From assembly GCA_015680685.1 (NCBI GenBank), contig MNCI01003605.1, positions 597,637 to 661,636 on the forward strand: a stretch of 64,000 bases of DNA, in the 5' to 3' direction. Positions 45,240 to 57,365 of the stretch are shown in pieces (the first letter of the stretch is position 1; every line of letters starts with the position of its first letter). This DNA comes from Gnetum montanum. Taxonomy: Eukaryota; Streptophyta; Gnetopsida; Gnetales; Gnetaceae. The notes beneath the pieces are model-generated. The model saw only the letters and a program-made list of their open reading frames with translations, had not been told where the DNA came from and made no database searches. The position numbers and the translations under genes are program-made.

Positions 45240-45980
45240 GAAGAGAAGGGTGATAAACAACTAGATTGTGGACATGATCTCCTCGATGCTTTTACGCAAG
45301 TTATGCAGGCTCTGAAACAAAAAAATACAACGTTGAGCCTCTATGACTTGCGAATGACATCACAAAAGCATCGTGAGGCCATGGTTCACATGTTAACATC
45401 CATACTCATGGATGAGAGCATGCTAATGAATGAAGAAGCAATTCACTCCATCATGCTTCCCCTTGCCACTGAACAACCCTAGCCTTCCCTACTAGCCTTT
45501 CATGAAGAATCCATCAAGGATGACCTAGAGAAGGATCAAGTGATAACAGCGCCTATGTTCATCACCATCTGGGTTGGTCAATACTGAATCTGAAGAGTAC
45601 ACGTAGATGACAAGACAGCTGCCAATGTCATTCCATAACCTATAGTGGATAAACTAGGTTTGATCAACCAAATCAGTCCCACGACAACGTCATGTTTAAG
45701 TTCATTCAATGGGGCATGAGTGCAAGTCAAAGGAATAGTACGTATTAACTTCGTAGCAGGGGACCAATTCCCCACAAACGTAATGTTTATCGTCATTGAG
45801 GAGATGCCTAGTTTCAACTTAATCTTGGGAAGATCTTGGTTGGATCAACTAAGGATAGTCTCGTCACCCATCCATTTGGAGATCCATTTACCCTATGCAA
45901 GAGGGGAAGTGATCATCCATGGTGAAAAGATGATCCCTTAGGCTGTTAAAAACGTAGAAATGGAATAGAGTTCAGAAATC
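45240..45980 (+). pseudogene. TatB aspartic protease
   Basis: It opens with a linker 'MQALKQKNTTLSLYDL', as in TatC. The active site reads 'RVHVDDKTAANVIP', so the D-x-G triad has become D-D-K and activity is lost. Downstream 'FNLILGRSWLDQLRIVSSPI' and 'GEVIIHGEKMIP' match the TatC protease end. Several TAG stops lie between 45480 and 45720. Confidence 0.75.
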
Positions 45981-46267
45981 GAAATCCCTGAAGATCAGTC
46001 TCCTATCCAAATACTTGGACAGGCTAAAATAGTGGTTGATGACAGTTTGATCTGGGCTGAACTACCTTTTTAGGAGGAAGATGGTGGTGTAGAGGAGTGG
46101 AGTAATAAACCTCCTCGTCCATACACATCGCAAAATCTAAAAACAATTAAGAAGCAGCTGCGGAGCTAGTGAATGAACACGTTAACGTGACATGTCATGT
46201 TAGTCCACATTGTTTACTATTATGTAATTTACACTCTCTCTTTTTGCATTATCCTTATTACGCTTCT

Positions 46268-46505
46268 GTCATATGCATCATGGCCCAAAATGGCGTTAAA
46301 CTAGTTGCAGCCCGCTATGGCATAAAACTGGCAAATGTAATTTACCTCTTTACACTTATGATGATCCAACCTAAAATGGCCTTAAACTATTTACAGCCTG
46401 CCACGGCCTAAAACTAGAAATTTTGTTTTTTTCATTTATACTTACGATGGACTGGCCCAAAATGGCCTTAAACTATTAATAGCCCGTAGTGGCCTAAAAT
46501 GCATA
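46268..46505. repeat. Hairpin-repeat array, TatB (post-protease)
   Basis: About five units of the sense form GCCCGCTATGGC...TAAAACTGGC, the reverse complement of the GTTTAAGGCC units of TatC. Degenerate but regularly spaced. Confidence 0.7.
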
Positions 46506-46639
46506 ACCTTTCTAACGATACACTTTCTTCCAAAAAAATTTCTTTTTTACAATCACATTGATCCAAGAACACTATTCTTTATTCCTTTTCATTATGACAA
46601 GATGTTTTGGCTAATATAACCATGCTACACATCCCCTTT

Positions 46640-46900
46640 GTGACCATTTCCACTTGTGTTATCCAACTCCACCTCTACCTCATGAAAATCATCCTCGTAG
46701 GGACCTTCTTCGTGTGGTGTCTCTTCGTGGGGGAGGTCCTCTCTATGGGACTCTTCCTCATAGGATTTCTCGATGTAAGTTTGATCATCTTCATTACGCT
46801 TTGCCTCATGAAGACCCTCTTCGCAGGGACCATCATCTCCATTACGCTCATCCTCATGAGGATCCTCCTCATGCTGATCCTACGATTTGACATGATATGC
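46640..46900. repeat. Degenerate CCTCATGA..CCTC repeats
   Basis: Several units of CCTCATGAAGACCCTCTTCG with short spacers, just beyond the 3' end of the antisense gene. ORFs on both strands here are repeat read-through. Confidence 0.55.
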
Positions 46901-46991
46901 ATGTTAGCATTGCCATCGAGACTATGCATAACAAGAATGTGATAGTCCTACAACTTACCTATGATGGTCCTGCATCATTTGTGAAAGGAAT

Positions 46992-49900
46992 CTATTCTAA
47001 ACCAACCCATAGACGTTGCATGATTTCATCCTTGGTAAGCTTAGACCAAAAGCCATCTCCTAGATCAGTTCCAGCCTTAACCTTCCCCTTCTCCACAGGA
47101 GTCCATTGGGGTGGTTCAGGGAAGAAGGAAGGGATAGTGGTCTCCCTATTAGGGAGGGTTACTTCCCTCTCTAGGGAGCTACTTACTGTCACTTGCTCCT
47201 GAAACTTTTTGTACACTCCAGAAGCACCGATGACATTGAGGAATAGCCGAAGGGACCGTGCTTCAACAGTAGAATCTCTATAATGTTGGTGGTAGGTAGC
47301 ACATTCTCTCTTATACACATGCTTATGGTCTTTTTGTGTCTACCCCCATTCTTGGACCATCACACTGAAATCCTTCGAATCTTGGTTCTTCTGGGCGAGG
47401 AGATTCATTTGCATCCATTGCTCAATGAGCTCATGGCTGGCTTGGACATTGTTTCTGATGACCCTCCAATAATGAGCGTAGTCAATTATAACCGTCTACC
47501 AATTCTCATCATTGGCCTCTCGAGCTAGCAGAAACTCATTTCGAGACTCCAGGTCCTCAACCCTACTGGTTAGGAATGTCTTCTCCTTTTCTACTTTTTG
47601 CAACCTCTTCCAAAGTCATTGACGTTTTAACACTCCCATAAAGAGTGAGTCGAGTGTAACGCACATTTATGCATTTCATCGTAAAAGTTGTGTGGCACTT
47701 CGATCAGCTTTGATGAGAGTTTAGGGGAGGTGTCTAAGTCAACGAGCTCTTTGGGATCCCATCTGAGGCGAGATCCTGTAACATAAAAATAACAGTTAGA
47801 TGCAACAAAAGTGATACAATGTCATAATGCCAATAATCCCTACGTTATAACATTCACGTACAAATGTCAAGATCGATTTTCTCTAGACAACTAATCATAT
47901 CATTCGCGATGCCTTCCATAAAGGCAAAATTATCAAGAGTCTCACCCCAGTGCTGAGTCGGTGCTGCTGATAAGGGCATGACACCAGCATCAAAAGTACC
48001 TATTACGCAAATAGAAATGGGTTAGACATAGTACGATAGACATAAAGAAAAATTGAGACATTACGATAATGCAAAACTCAATCCAACAAAACCCTTAATG
48101 GTAGTAACATGAGGTTGCCCTCTGAGGAAAATTCAAACTCACTAGTGACAAACTCCTCCTCTTTTTCCAACTCATCCGAAAGGACTTTAGCGTCCTCTAC
48201 TTCCATATCTTTTTTGGGCACAGGAACCTATGTGCCATCTACATTACTAATAGGGGCCTCCTTTTCCAAAATTGGGACCCCTTCTTCACGTCGTATGACT
48301 ATTTCCCCTATTTCAAAGGTCAACTCCTCTACATTCTTCCCTTTGTCTACTAAAAAAATAATTAATCGAAACACTTACAAACACTACGCGACGCCACAGC
48401 TATATGCAGCGTAATTCATATATAAACTAATTACACATCTCTCTACTTACCAGCTGGGGATCATTCCTATGAAATTTAATTTGCAGCCTCTTTCCCTCTA
48501 TGTCATTCAAACCAGCAGACTCCATGGTCGAACGATGTTTTTTCTGCTAGACTGATGAACTCACTATTTCTTTTTCTAGGCATTTCCCCCTCAATACACT
48601 ACCGATGTAAGAAGGGAGCACTCCACCGATGTTGTCTTGGCCCCATGTACGAGGCACTACCAGATCCTTAGTTGTAAGTGAAAGTGAATCCCCAATGCCT
48701 TCATGGGGATCTTGTGATCAGGTGGTGCCAAAAACCTGGGAAATCCATGGTTTGGAAATCTAGTTACAATCTTACTTCACCCAGATTCCATCCCTCTGAA
48801 CCACTAGGAATTCAAAAAAATGCCAAAAGCAAGCTATAAAGAAGGTGAAATGCATGTTGAAGTGGGACTCAAGCTTCTTATGAAGCTTGACCATTTCAGC
48901 CTGCAGGCCTTCAGTGAAGTAGCTGGCCCAATTATACCGTGTTTCCTCCTCCATAACCTCTAGCATGATCCAAGCCTACTCTATGGTAAGTATTCTCCCC
49001 TGGGAAAGAAACTTGGGGAAGTCATGGACTCAGAAGAGGGGATAAATGGTATGATCCACCTCTAGCTCAATTTTATTAGCAGGGATTCCTTTCACTTTCT
49101 TGTTAACCACTAGCCACTCCTCTATCTCCTTCTGGTGCTTAAAACTCCTCTTTGACTTTTCTTCTACTGGAAGGCAATCGGAGGAAATGCCAAAGAAGTC
49201 GAGGAATAGTTGAGCATCATTATTAAAACTTACATGCACGTTATGCATGTGTATGTAAATATGCTTAGCTTCTTCGCTGAAGGAGTTAACTAGGGTTAAC
49301 ATTTCACCTGCGGTGACGTCGGTGGTTACAACCAAAAATAGCTCCATTAGTCTAGCTTCCTGGAGGCTATTGGTTAGGATAGTTGGGGCCACACTATGGC
49401 TGAGCCAACGTTGCATTTCTTTTATGTCACCATAACGAAACAAAAGATAGCTCACTTCACACTCGAAGGCCATAACCGTGACCTCCCGTGATTCCCTAAC
49501 TGTAAACATAAAACAAGGGTTTAGATAATATAGCAAAATAAAATGATTTTATACATTGTTTTCATTCTGTAATATTGTACAATGAACCACCATAGTGTGA
49601 TTTACTATGTCTGAAAGGCGAAGAAAATGGTGGAATTTTCTCTTGCACGTTTGCGACAGTGAGAGGATGATCCAAAGTCCACTCCTTATTTAGCCATCCA
49701 AGTCTTTCACACTTGGTGAAAAATTTGACATAGCGAGTAGGGTAAGGTGGGATTTCAAGTTCTAGCTATCCCATAACACCAACACGTACATTGCTAATAG
49801 AGGTGAAATCCTTTATGATTGTTTCAGCCACAGACAACGTATCTGTATCACCGTGGAGACCATTCTTATTGATGAAGAACCTACACCACATGACATAGAT

Positions 49901-51079
49901 AATTATTTATACTTGACACAAATTTAGACAATGGTTAGCATATCATAACGCTGTGGAAACACCTACCCCTACATAATACACAATGCCAGGTGGATTCTGG
50001 AAGTAGGTTGTAAGATGATGAGCCACGAACAGAGTGTTGTAGGCGTGATAACAATTAAACCTGGGCATATCCTAGATCCAAGACAAATGCCTCAAACCCT
50101 TGGTGCTCTGTTCATAGTCTAGCACCCACAATTTTGATTGAGTCATCCACCAAAAACGTTAAGATGCTCTGCGTTGATCCAACCAGTAGCATCTCCAGAA
50201 TGGCGGCAACTGTCTTGGCTAGTAGATGCGACCAAATAATTATGCTGAAATTACACAACAAAAACTGAAAAAGCTCCCATGTGCCTCTTTGGAACCAAAC
50301 TGTCTCCTCCTTTACATGAGCATGAGGAGGAGGAACATTGGCCATGGGGACATGCAAACAGCACAGAACGCCCACAATGTCCAAGACGATTAGGACGGGA
50401 TTTAGCGTAATCCTTTACAATGAAACACACTACCATTAAAAATAGCAATGTAGATATACTAATGATGTAAGAGCAAAATGAATCATAAAAGGTGCATAGA
50501 AATCCATTATGCAACACTAGAGTTTCTGTTACCTTGACTCCTAGAAAATCGCAGGTTACGTTGGAAATGCATTACCAAAACCACCCAAACCCTTGCGACA
50601 ACGCAAGGTCTATCCTTGACAATGGCAATAAAAGTAACACTGCGTATTACCCCAGCATAACATGAAACCATTATGGGCGAGACTAAGGAATCCTATTTAT
50701 ACTACATAATGGTATAGTACCTAGACTCCTCCAGTTATGTAGTGCATTCACACAGTATTGCCCAAGATCACCCTAGCCCTTGCGAATGTGCAAGGTATGT
50801 CTCTGACAACGGCGATAGCGGTAATATCATGAACTACAATAGCTTAGCCCACACAACCTGGTATCAATGCCCGACATAATACACATCTTCGAAATAGGTA
50901 CAATTGTGACACCATAACAACAAAAATAACAATCATGCAAGAGGGTAAAAGGTGACTTACCGGGTGAGTGGAGTAGCCTCCCATGTTTTGACCCTAGCCT
51001 TTGAAACCCATTGCAAACTCTCCTGCACTTCATCAGTCTTCACCAATTTGACATGTTTACCTTTGGTCTTTGGTGCCAT
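46992..51079 (-). pseudogene. TatB antisense gene: long, ~7 exons, FCP1/NIF-like N-terminus
   Basis: Exons on the minus strand: 51079-50961 (119 nt), 50412-~49967, 49880-49606, 49499-48451, 48349-~48110, 47999-47862, 47775-46992. Donors include GTAAGT (twice), GTAAAT and GTACGT. Exon 1 starts MAPKTKGKHV in an AACCATGGC context. Exon 2 has 'NPVLIVLDIVGVL' (HAD motif I, first Asp kept, second not), 'VWFQRGTWELFQFLLCNFSI' and 'IIWSH'. Exon 3 matches TatC exon 3. Exons 4-7 have no TatC counterpart: 'YNWASYFTEGLQAEMVKLHK' in exon 4, an acidic exon 5, a coiled-coil-like last exon ending 'DEIMQRLWVGLE'. A few stops and at least one indel. It lies opposite to the element, as in TatC and TatE. Confidence 0.55.
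50540..50850. repeat. Direct repeats in intron 1 of the TatB antisense gene
   Basis: Two ~60-bp degenerate copies near 50585 and 50790 share CCCTTGCGA, GCAAGGT and GACAA.GGCGATA-like words. They bulk out the 548-nt intron as AGCGTA repeats do in TatC. Confidence 0.55.
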
Positions 51080-51197
51080 GGTTACAACTGAACAACCTTC
51101 GCAAAATAGTCTGCTTACGCCTTACTTCTGTTTTCCTTCTGCTATAGTCTAATTCAAATTCGCAATATCTCCAGTCTACTTTGAGGACAAACCATCG

Positions 51198-51207
51198 ACT
51201 TATAAAT
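51198..51207 (-). promoter_or_regulatory. TATA box of the TatB antisense gene
   Basis: Minus strand CATTTATAAG lies about 125 bp upstream of the antisense ATG (51079), close to the 133-142 bp seen in TatE. Confidence 0.45.
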
Positions 51208-51789
51208 GGATTGGTTAAAACTAACTATTTCCATGTTTGACCAATGCGAAATTTTCCCAAAATGCAGATATGTCAGTGCGACGTGAAGTGTGAAGATCGC
51301 AACATTAATCACGTAGATATCCTATAGATGACAGTCCAGAAAGACCCTAAACTAACACGTGCCTTATCGTCTCATAATCCAGTCACATTAACTATGGTAT
51401 GCACAAAATTCTAAATTAGCTATTTTGACATGCTAGATGCACCATGTTACACCTTTCATCATAGTTCTCAAAAGTCTTACACTAACATCTAGGAAATCGA
51501 ACTTACTGCTTTCTCACAAAACACACATATGGTAATGGTCCACTGAGACCTTAAACTAGCAACCTTTTAACATGCATATCTAGAAAACCTTCTATCATTT
51601 CAAAAAATAAAAAAAATACAATGTAACAAGCTCCATTTTTGGTGGTTTGGTAGGTCAATTTGCAAATGGATGCAGCTTTACTCGCATCCCTAACCCTAAC
51701 AGGCCCATACGGGAAAACTATTAGATAGCTAAACCTTGCACTGATAGGAACTGACGCTTCCTCTGTGACATAACCATAGCAGCCTCAAA
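51208..51789 (+). other. TatB spacer before RT with degraded hairpin repeats
   Basis: No gene. Weak copies of the unit (for example GACCTTAAACTAGCA near 51551-51566 and GACCCTAAACTAACA near 51341) show that an array once stood here, as it does on the RT side in TatC and TatE. Confidence 0.5.
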
Positions 51790-53373
51790 AATATCCCCAG
51801 ACTGGCTAGAACATTTGGCCCAAACCCTAGACTTGGAGGCTGATGATGTGATTGAGGATTCCCTCACTGAGGTCCCTGTGGTTACGCACAAAGGAGAAAG
51901 TAAAGTAAAACTCTAAAGGTTAGTTCTCTCCTTGACCAATAGACACAGAGTGACATATTTCGAGTGCTCCAAAATAACGTTGCGGTATTCGCATGGTCAT
52001 ACGAAGACATGCCAAGTCTAGATCTAAGACTAGTATAGCACAACATAGTTTTAGACCTGCATATCAAAGTAGTTAAACAGAAAGCACGGAAGATTAAGCC
52101 TGAAATCACACTAGCAGTGCGTGAGGAAATCACTAAGTTGTATCAGGCTGGTTTCATTCGTGCGATCGATTATTCAGATTGGGTATCGAACATCGTAGTT
52201 GTCTTTAAGAAAATGGGAAGAATACACATCTGTATAGACTTCTGCGATCCGAAAAAGGCCATAATTAAAGACAACTTCCCATTACCGAGTATCGACCAAC
52301 TTATCGATACAACATCTGGCCACGCGTTGATGTCCTTCATGGATGGGTTTTTAGGCTATAATCAAATTTGTATCAACCCAGAACATCAATTGACTACGAC
52401 TTTCATGATCCCCTGCGGAACTTTCTGTTATATCATGATGCCTTTCGGGTTAAAAAATTCTAGAGCAACTTATCAAGGTGCCATGACATACATCTTTAGT
52501 GACTACCTCTTAGAGAGACTGAACGACTACATAGATGACATAGCTGTGAAATCTAAGAAGTCAAAAGATCACTCAAAAGACCTAGAGTCAATTCTTAAAT
52601 GATGCCTCAGGCACAACCTACGGCTTAACCCAAGAAAATGCGTATTAGGAGTTAAAATCATGTGCATGTTGGGGTTTGAGGTATTGGAGACTGGCATCTG
52701 AGTTAACCCCGACAAGGTTAAAGCCATCGTTAATCTAGCACCAGCAACAAACCTCAAGGAACTATGTGGGTTGCAAGGTAGGTTGCAATTTATCAAACAG
52801 TTCATCTCGAGGTTAATGGACAAATTACACCCCATGCAGCACTTGCTTAAAAAAGGGGTTAACTTTGAATGGACTGAGAACTACTAGCATGCGTTTGACA
52901 ATCTGAAGAAAGAGCTGTTGCATTTACCAATGGTTTTTCCACCACAAAGGGATCAGCCTTTCTACATATACCTGGCAAGCTCAGTGGTGTCTATAGCTGC
53001 ATTGTTGTGCCAAAGAAGGGACGATGGGTCAAAAGTTCCTAGCTCTTATCTAAGTCATGCTCTATTTGCATATGAAACATGGTACAATGAAGTAGAGCAT
53101 AACTGCTTGGCATTGGTATTTACATTAAAAAAGTGTAGGAACTATCTTTTCCATAGCCAGGTCAATATAATATGCAAGAATAATATTCTATGGGTCATCA
53201 CAAATAATTTATACAAGAGCAGTAGGATAGCCTGCTGGAAATCCATTACAGTAGAATTCGACTTACACTACATTAGTCAATCTTCCACGAAAGGCCAAGC
53301 GATAGCCGACCAGCTTGCAACATCACCAGTTAATGATCAAGTTGTGATAAAACTTGAGTTTCCTGATGAATAG
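51790..53373 (+). pseudogene. TatB reverse transcriptase and first RNase H
   Basis: The N-terminal part (51790-52116) is broken. From 52117 a 161-residue frame gives 'MREEITKLYQAGFIRAIDYS', 'IDQLIDTTSGHALMSFMDGF', 'MMPFGLKNSRATYQGAM' and the catalytic YIDD in 'RLNDYIDDIAVKSK'. A single TGA at 52600 leads on to 'HPMQHLLKKGVNFEW'. RNase H 1 (52918-53373) has 'FYIYLASSVVSIAALLCQR', 'SYLSHALF', 'NCLALVFTLKK' and ends before TAG at 53371. The catalytic box is intact; at least three stops disable it. It copies element RNA to DNA. Confidence 0.85.
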
Positions 53374-53860
53374 ATACATAGTTCAAGCCCTATATTGACA
53401 AGCCTCGAAGTGATGTTATACTTTGATGGAGCTTCAACTACTAGAGGCAGCAGTGCTATCGTTGTCATTACGCTCTTCCTTGAAGATGTTCACCCATTGG
53501 CTTACTGCCTAGCATTTCCTTGTACGAACAATGTGGCAAAGTACGAGGGACTCTTCAGGGGATTGTTAACAACCAGGAAATTCAACGTTCAACACCTGGC
53601 AATCCGAGGCAATTCGATGCTCGTCATCAATCAAATCACAGGGGTCTACACCTGCAGAGCTATGCATCTATAGCCCTATTGCAATATGGATAAATATCTC
53701 TTGCAACAATTCATGACAACTGATGTCCAACACGTGCCATGTAATGAGAACACTGTAGCCGATGCACTAGCCACACTGGCTTTAAACGTGCCAGCACATT
53801 TGTTTACCACTTGGCCTACTTTAATGACGAAATGTATAGACCCTATCATTCGAGTGGCGT
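53374..53860 (+). pseudogene. TatB archaeal-type (second) RNase H
   Basis: The frame 53395-53673 contains 'LYFDGASTTRGSSAIVVIT', 'CTNNVAKYEGLFRGLL' (the Glu of 'AEYEGL' is now in K-Y-E), and 'IRGNSMLVINQITGVYTCRA' where the third acidic residue has become Asn (GDS to GNS). The tail continues past a TAG to 'TVADALATLALNVPA' near 53755-53800. Loss of the acidic residue suggests an inactive enzyme. It sits between RNase H 1 and integrase, as in TatC and TatE. Confidence 0.8.
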
Positions 53861-53959
53861 AAATTTCTTCTCTAAGAATAGGTGGAACACCATAATGGTA
53901 TGATAACATTAAATCCTACCTTCTGCATGATGAACCACTGCACGAGTTAACACCTACAT

Positions 53960-55137
53960 AAAATGACACAATCTGCAAGCGTGCCCAGCAATATGTCACC
54001 ATTGGAGACAGTACTCTCTGTAGATGCTCTTTTGATGGATTATTGCTGAACTGTGTTAATAATAACCAAGCGTAAATAATAGTTAGCAAAGTCCATGAAG
54101 GACTATGTGGGGGACACATAGCCCCGCAAGCCATGGACGCTAAAATCAGACACTTGGGGTATTACTGGCCATACATGGAATGAGACTGCATGATCAAGGT
54201 TAAGACATGTGACACATGCCAACGTTACAAAAATCTAATACATGTGTCACCAACTAAATTGCATACTACACAGATGACTTGGCCATTCCAACAATGGGGA
54301 CTAGACATCATAGGTCCCATCACACCTAACTCTTCCGTAGGACATAGCTTCATTATCACCGCCACCGAGTATTTCATGAAGTAGGTCGAGGTTATTCCCC
54401 TACGAAAGATTACATCTCAACAGGTTTGCCATTTTATCTTGGACAATATAGTAGTTAGGTTTGGGCTTCCCATGACTATTTTGACCGACAACAGGCCACA
54501 ATTTAGTAGTACCAAAACCAAATATTTTTGTAATAACCTTGGTATCAAGCAATCTTTTTTCTCATCCTATTACCCGTAAGAAAATGGTCAAGCAGAAGAA
54601 AAAAACAAGGTGGTTATCAATCTAATCAAGAAGATTCTCAGTAGCAACAAAAAAATATGGCATGAAAAAATCTTCTATGTGCTATGGGCCTATCGTACAA
54701 CATGCAGAACAACTACCGATAGGACACCCTACAGCCTAGTCTAGGGATCTAAAGCAGTGTTGCCCCTGGAACTACAGATTCCCTGATTGCGAATGGTCCT
54801 CTCCATGGTTATAAATGATACTCAACACAACAAGTCCAAGATCATGGATTTAGAATCAGTAGAGGAGAAATGCATCCAGATGCTCGACAACATCAAAAGG
54901 TATCAAGACAAGTAAAAACAGAAGCATCATCACAACTTGCATTAAAGACCAATCAAAAAAGGAGACTTGGTTCTCAAAGCTATTTGTGAACCAGTAGGCA
55001 AATTCTTTGCAAGCTAAGAAGAACCTTTCCTGATTGTTAACGCATACGGAAATGAAGCATTCAGGCTAGTAGACATTAATGGCAACGAACGCCTGAACCT
55101 GGTGAATCATATGTAGCTAAAGCAATACCACATCTAA
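53960..55137 (+). pseudogene. TatB integrase, first copy
   Basis: The zinc-binding part is present: 'VHEGLCGGHIAP' (His pair) and 'VKTCDTCQRYKN' (Cys pair), about 54090-54235. The core has 'WGLDIIGPITPNSSVGHSFI', 'TILTDNRPQFSS' (G to R after the second Asp) and 'ENGQAEEKNK'. The C-terminal half gives 'HEKIFYVLWAYRTTCRTTT', 'LVLKAICEPVGKFFAS' and ends 'LKQYHI'. More than eight in-frame stops are visible. From 54331 onward it is duplicated in the next repeat unit. Confidence 0.8.
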
Positions 55138-55189
55138 ACATCGGCTTGGTTGAAACGCAAGGTAACAAACGTCCTCTACAAAGTAAAAT

Positions 55190-55530
55190 TCGTGATTTTG
55201 TACACGTCCGCTACAATGTAAAACTGGCATTTCTTGCACGCGTCTGCCACAATGCTAAACTAGCAAGGTTTTCGACCATCCGCCATGACTTGAAACTAGC
55301 AAGGTAAGCATCCTTCTATTGAGAAGCTAAACTAGCACAGAGTTTTCCCTAGGTTATGATACAAAACTAACACCCATAGCACGATCTTCTAGGACCATAA
55401 ACCAGCTCTTCCACCGTCTGCTACGACATAAAACTAGTAAGCTTCGGTCTGCCCAGACTTTAAACTAGGACCACGATCTGCTAAGACTTAAAACCAGCAA
55501 CAACGGTCAACCAGGACTTAAAATTGGAAT
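55190..55530. repeat. Hairpin-repeat array, TatB (post-integrase, copy 1)
   Basis: About eight units of the sense form CATCCGCCATGAC, TTGAAACTAGCA, the complement of the GCTAGTTTAAGGTC units in TatD and TatE. Confidence 0.8.
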
Positions 55531-55858
55531 CTACCAATAGACAATCCATGAAGCAAGCGAGTGTGATCACTCTTGCACTACATTCCTACTAGATATAATG
55601 GGTAAGACATTGGAACAGATGCAATGCTGCTACCCCACTAGCATCCTACTAATTCCTTGGATATGCCGAAAGGCATACTAATGACCACTTAGAGATGTTT
55701 GTATGATAGCCACTCTATAGTTGTAACTCCCAGGGTAAAATTTGCCACTTGGGGCCCCAAGAAAACTATGCTCACCCATAGCCTCAGTGGCCTCCACCCA
55801 TCGCTGCCACAAGACTCTGGCTTAGCAGATTCATCTGGCTGGTTCTTTACCCAATCGA

Positions 55859-56062
55859 TTGGGCAAGATGAATCTAACTATTGACGAAGACTTCCTAAAC
55901 TGTGGCATCAACATAGGGACCCTTCTTGCTATGGTCCCTTTTTTGTGGCTTGCACTATCCTTTTCGCTTTGGACAACACTTGTTTCAACAGCCTCCCTAG
56001 CGATTAGGATGATTGCTTTTACTCTCTATTCTCTGTTATGTTTTGCAGGTTACTTGCTATGA
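55859..56062 (+). other. Small hydrophobic ORF, TatB 3' region (copy 1)
   Basis: 67 codons with a C-terminal membrane-like stretch ('LAIRMIAFTLYSLLCF'), repeated with about nine replacements at 57689-57892 in the tandem copy. The frame covers the site of the mini-intron seen in TatC, TatD and TatE: the acceptor-like TTTTGCAG is at 56041-56048, but no good donor remains. No family recognised. Confidence 0.3.
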
Positions 56063-56148
56063 TAGCGTTGATCGAGAATGCATTCACTAGGAGGTGAGGC
56101 ATCATAGTGTTCTGAGGTGGCTGCTCAGACTAGCTTGACTACTTGGGA

Positions 56149-56970
56149 GTGCAGACCCTTCCTTCCGTAGGACATAGCTTCATTATCACTACCACCGAGT
56201 ATTTCACAAAGTGGGTTGAGGATATTCCCCTACAAAAGATTACATCTCAACAGGTTTGCCATTTTATCTTGGACAATATAGTAGCCAAGTTTGGGCTTCC
56301 CATGACTATTTTGACTGACAACGGGCCACAATTTAGTAGTACCAAAACCAAATCTTTTTGTAATAACCTTGATATCAAGCAATCTTTTTCCTCACCCTAT
56401 TACCCGCAAGTAAATGGTCAAGTAGAAGCAACAAACAAGGTGGTTATCAATCTAATCAAGAAGATGCTTAGTAGGAACAAAAAATGATTGCAAGAAAAAA
56501 TCCTCTATGTGCTATGGGCCTATTGTACGACATGCAGAATAACTACTGATAGGACACCCTACAGCCTAGTCTACGGATCTAAAGCAGTGTTGCCCATGGA
56601 ACTCTAGATTCCTTAATTGCGAATGGTCCGCTACATGGTTATAAATGATACCCAACACAATGATTCCAAGATCATGGATTTAGACTCAGTAGAGGAGAAA
56701 TGCATCCAGACGCTCGACAACATCAAAAGGTATCAAGACAGGTAAAAACAGAAGCATCATCACAACTTGCATTAATGATTGATCAAAAAAGGAGACTTGG
56801 TTCTCAAAGCTATTTGTGAACCAGCAGGAAAATTCTCTACAAGCTAGGAAGGCCCTTTCCTAATTATTAATGCATATCGCAATGAAGCATTTAGGCTAGC
56901 AGACATCAATGGCAACGAACACCCGAACCTGGTGAATCATATGTACCTAAAGTCGTACCACATCTAAATG
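56149..56970 (+). pseudogene. TatB integrase, partial second copy
   Basis: It lacks the zinc domain and first catalytic Asp because the duplicated unit starts inside the core. The frame 56143-56487 is open: 'SVGHSFIITTTEYFTKWVED', 'TILTDNGPQFSS' and 'SPYYPQVNGQVEATNKVV'. Here the DNG and Q-V-E motifs are better preserved than in copy 1. After 56487 stops return. The C-terminal half parallels copy 1 ('EPAGKFSTS'). Confidence 0.8.
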
Positions 56971-56999
56971 TCGGCTCAGCTAAAACGCAAGATAACAAA

Positions 57000-57365
57000 C
57001 GTCCTCTACGACATAAAATTGGGAATTTTATACACGTTCACTACAACTTAAAACTGGCATTTCTCGCACGCGTTCGCCACGATGCTAAACTAGCAAGGTT
57101 TTCGACCATCCGCCATGACGTGAAACTGGCAAGGTAAGCATCCGTTTACTGAGAAGCTAAACCAGCACAGACTTTTCCCTAAGTCACAACACAAAATTGA
57201 CACCCATAGCACGGTCTTCTAGGACCATAAACCAGCTCTTCCACCATCCGCTACGATGTAAAACTAGTAAGCTTCGGTCTGCCCAGACTTTAAACTAGGA
57301 CCACGGTCTGCTAAGACTTAAAACCAGCAACAACAGTCAACCAGGACTTAAAATTGGAATCTTCC
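57000..57365. repeat. Hairpin-repeat array, TatB (copy 2)
   Basis: Second copy of 55190-55530 within the tandem duplication, with scattered substitutions. Confidence 0.8.

Noticed and set aside
46607-46942. Pair of overlapping plus-strand ORFs (111 and 78 codons)
   Set aside because: Repeat read-through of CCTCATGA units; no family resemblance and an equally long ORF on the other strand.
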